Positions 62,081 through 64,000 of a stretch of DNA of 64,000 nucleotides are shown piece by piece. Positions within the stretch are counted from its first letter, which is position 1, and each line of letters begins with the position of its first letter. The DNA is from Bacteroidetes bacterium 43-93 (GTDB taxonomy: Bacteria > Bacteroidota > Bacteroidia > Chitinophagales > Chitinophagaceae), in assembly GCA_001897855.1 (NCBI GenBank), contig MKUO01000007.1:248001-312000 (forward strand), read 5' to 3'. A program made the position numbers and the translations under genes. The notes below the pieces were generated by a model. It was given only the letters and a program-made list of their open reading frames with translations. It searched no databases and was not told where the DNA came from.

Positions 62081-63295
62081 GTGCAGATTAAAAAACCATA
62101 TATATCACCTTCGTTTTCTTACGTGCCGTTGGAAGAAACGCTGGAGATACTTCCTAAAAAGCAGGACCTGTTCATAGGTATCCCAAAGGAAACATCTTTC
62201 CAGGAAAGCAGGGTTGCGCTCACCCCCGAGGCTGTTTCGGTATTAGTAAATAACGGCCATGACGTAGCAGTAGAGCACAATGCGGGAGAAGGATCTTTTT
62301 ATTTTGACAGTGACTACAGTGAAGCCGGTGCGCGTATTGTATATGAAAAGGCCGAGGTGTACAAGGCTACAACGATCATAAAGTCGGCACCTATATCTGA
62401 AGAAGAGGTGGCGTTGTTACAACCCAATCAGGTGATCATATCGCCAATACATCTTCCCTTCCTGAAGAAGGATATGCTGGAGCAACTCCTGCATAAAAAG
62501 ATTATTGCAATAGCATTTGATTCTATCAAGGATGATTCAGGTACATACCCTATCGTTCGGTCCATGAGCGAGATAGCCGGTAGCTCTGCTATTCTTACAG
62601 CAGCTAAATATCTGAACACCGGCCATAACGGCAAGGGCATTTTGCTGGGGGGTATCTCCGGTGTGCCGCCTGCTCGTGTGTTGATATTGGGCGCAGGTGT
62701 TGTGGGTGAGTTTGCTGCGCGTACAGCTTTAGGTTTGGGCGCAATGGTGATGATATTCGACAACTCCATCTACCGCCTGATGCGTCTTCAAAACAATATC
62801 GGTAAAAGGTGTTTTACTTCTGTACTGGATCCTGTGACGCTGGCAGAAGAATTAGCAAATGCAGATGTGGCAGTAGGCGCATTGAAGCCTGTGAATGGCA
62901 TCACACCTGTAGTGGTTACAGAAGAGATGGTTAGCAATATGAAAGCCGGCTCTGTGATCATTGATGTAAGCATAGACCGCGGCGGTTGCTTCGAAACCTC
63001 CAAAGTTACTTCGCACGAAAACCCGGTGTATCGTAAGTACGATGTGATACATTATTGCGTGCCCAATATAGCATCGGGCGTATCCCGTACCGCATCACGC
63101 GCCATCAGCAATGTATTGATGCCCATCATACAGCAGTGTGCCGACAGGGGCGGTTTTGAAGGCCTGATACAGGCTAAAGCAGGTATTCGTAATGGTGTGT
63201 ACCTGTACAAAGGTTGCGTTACCAATGCGCCGATAGCGAAGAGATTCAATTTTAAATATACAGACCTCGACTTATTGCTGGCTATGCCAAGCTAA
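62081..63295 (+). CDS. ald: Alanine dehydrogenase
   Basis: 404 residues from a GTG start; the nearest upstream ATG hits a stop at once. AlaDH/PNT N-terminal domain (IGIPKETSFQESRVALTPEAVSVLVNNGHDVAVEHNAGEGS) and NAD-binding domain (VLILGAGVVGEFAARTALGLGAMVMIFDN); VIIDVSIDRGGCFETSKVTSHENPVY and NIASGVSRTASRAISN are typical. Interconverts alanine and pyruvate plus ammonia using NAD. Confidence 0.92.
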   Translation: MQIKKPYISPSFSYVPLEETLEILPKKQDLFIGIPKETSFQESRVALTPEAVSVLVNNGHDVAVEHNAGEGSFYFDSDYSEAGARIVYEKAEVYKATTIIKSAPISEEEVALLQPNQVIISPIHLPFLKKDMLEQLLHKKIIAIAFDSIKDDSGTYPIVRSMSEIAGSSAILTAAKYLNTGHNGKGILLGGISGVPPARVLILGAGVVGEFAARTALGLGAMVMIFDNSIYRLMRLQNNIGKRCFTSVLDPVTLAEELANADVAVGALKPVNGITPVVVTEEMVSNMKAGSVIIDVSIDRGGCFETSKVTSHENPVYRKYDVIHYCVPNIASGVSRTASRAISNVLMPIIQQCADRGGFEGLIQAKAGIRNGVYLYKGCVTNAPIAKRFNFKYTDLDLLLAMPS

Positions 63296-63312
63296 ACCTG
63301 TAATTACAGTAT

Positions 63313-63675
63313 ATGCCTAACCATAGAATGAACAAAACCATCGCCGGCTACCATATCCTGATGATATTATCAGCAGTGGATTTCCGCGTGAATGAAAAAG
63401 AGGACATGGTAATACGTGAGTACATTGTAGAGGAGTTTCCTTTTCGGGTTAACCTCGACAGGGAGATGGCTGTTATTAGCAATCTTCGCCCCGATGAATG
63501 GGAATCTCATTTCCTGAAGGCTATGGACGACTTCTATGATGACGCTACAGAAGCAGAACGTACCAACCTGCTCGACTTTGCCATACAACTCACAACTGCT
63601 GACGATGTAGTGACCAAAGAAGAAAACCATTTCCTGAACTTGCTGTTCGAGAACTGGAAGCCGGAAGAGGCTTAG
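63313..63675 (+). CDS. TerB-like helical protein
   Basis: 120 residues. All-helical with acidic residues placed as in TerB/DjlA-type domains (MILSAVDFRVNEKEDMVIREYI ... FAIQLTTADDVVTKEENHFLNLLF), a possible divalent-metal-binding fold. Lies 17 bp after ald. Its stop overlaps that of uppP (TTAG). Function unknown. Confidence 0.78.
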   Translation: MPNHRMNKTIAGYHILMILSAVDFRVNEKEDMVIREYIVEEFPFRVNLDREMAVISNLRPDEWESHFLKAMDDFYDDATEAERTNLLDFAIQLTTADDVVTKEENHFLNLLFENWKPEEA

Positions 63676-64000
63676 CTCACCGTAATAGCACCCATCAACC
63701 CCAGCGCCAGTATTATGATGCCGGCTATTACACGATAGATACCAAACGCTTTAAAGCCATGCTTGTTCAGGTAGTTGATAAAGAAACGTATCGATATCAC
63801 TGATATTACAAATGCGATCAGGCAACCAACTAATAACATGGATGTGTTTCCCGAGTGGAATGCTTCCGGTGTTTCTTTATAAGTATCATATATCTCCTTA
63901 GCGGTAGCTGCTGCCATAGTGGGCACAGCCAGGAAGAATGAAAACTCGGCAGCTAGGCTCCTGGTGAGCTTAGAAGACATGCCACCGATGATAGTAGCAG
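63672..64000 (-). CDS. uppP: Undecaprenyl-diphosphatase UppP (partial, 5' end outside window)
   Basis: The C-terminal part of UppP/BacA. The frame stays open to the window edge, past the track's internal ATG at 63980, and reads ATIIGGMSSKLTRSLAAEFSFFLAVPTM, the segment that follows the catalytic PGxSRS motif in this family. Three membrane helices follow (MLLVGCLIAFVISVISIRFF, FGIYRVIAGIIILALGLMG). Recycles the C55 lipid carrier of cell-wall synthesis. Confidence 0.9.
   Translation of the reverse strand, partial: ATIIGGMSSKLTRSLAAEFSFFLAVPTMAAATAKEIYDTYKETPEAFHSGNTSMLLVGCLIAFVISVISIRFFINYLNKHGFKAFGIYRVIAGIIILALGLMGAITVS

Noticed and set aside
1-64000. Insertion sequences, prophage or CRISPR arrays
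   Set aside because: No transposase, integrase, phage structural genes or regular repeat-spacer units were seen in either strand.

Overview
The window is chromosomal DNA of a member of the Bacteroidota, most likely the Chitinophagales/Chitinophagaceae. The evidence is type IX secretion sorting domains (gliding-motility-associated C-terminal and type A), SprB repeats, a fused ccoNO cytochrome oxidase gene, the large IspG form, DUF4834 and DUF3109 proteins, and promoters with the Bacteroidota -7 box TAnnTTTG. The genus cannot be named from sequence alone.

Layout. 0.07-2.7 kb: a secreted SprB-repeat adhesin. About 2.8-38.3 kb: a long stress/low-oxygen region. It holds a PLP decarboxylase, a persulfide-dioxygenase-like MBL-rhodanese, an FNR-type regulator, ccoI, the cbb3 oxidase operon ccoS-NO-Q-P-G-H, PEP synthase, two double-domain universal stress proteins (USPs), an L,D-transpeptidase, a PAS histidine kinase with a receiver-Crp fusion regulator, several small helical proteins, an acetyl-CoA hydrolase/transferase with a cation P-type ATPase, a DUF6600 lipoprotein, a release-factor-like (baeRF/Balon-type) protein, Hsp20, FtsH and a lipocalin. 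38.3-39.7 kb: a decayed and an intact copy of tRNA-Ile(CAT) flanking an AT-rich DUF2971 gene. 40-44 kb: surface and secreted proteins. 44.5-49.6 kb: rimP-nusA-infB. 49.6-55.7 kb: membrane glycosyltransferase-like pair, prfA, Wzz-like and O-antigen-ligase-like genes. 55.7-64 kb: ispG, hydrolase, CBS protein, DUF3109, rpoN, alanine dehydrogenase, TerB-like, and the partial uppP.

Main discovery. Eleven intergenic regions between 5.1 and 37.7 kb each carry two copies of a 12-bp Crp/FNR-type palindrome, consensus TGA(T/C)-N4-(A/G)TCA. The copies start 22 bp apart (21 in one case). In nearly every case the centre of the promoter-proximal copy lies 36.5 bp from the last base of a TAnnTTTG-like -7 box, which would put it near -41.5 with the distal copy near -63.5. 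Six of the regions lie between divergent genes, and the same pair sits at the right distance from a -7 box in both directions. The pairs control, or are placed to control, nearly every stress gene in the region.

How it may work. The target set (cbb3 oxidase, USPs, Hsp20, cation ATPase, baeRF/Balon-like ribosome factor) resembles in content the DosR dormancy regulon of Mycobacterium tuberculosis, but the operator is of Crp/FNR type. Two candidate regulators are encoded inside the region: a cysteine-bearing FNR-like protein (TTG start, likely autoregulated) and a response regulator whose output is a Crp domain, partnered with a PAS kinase. Both keep the Glu and Arg of the recognition helix that read the TGA core in CRP and FNR. 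Which of them binds is not known from the sequence.
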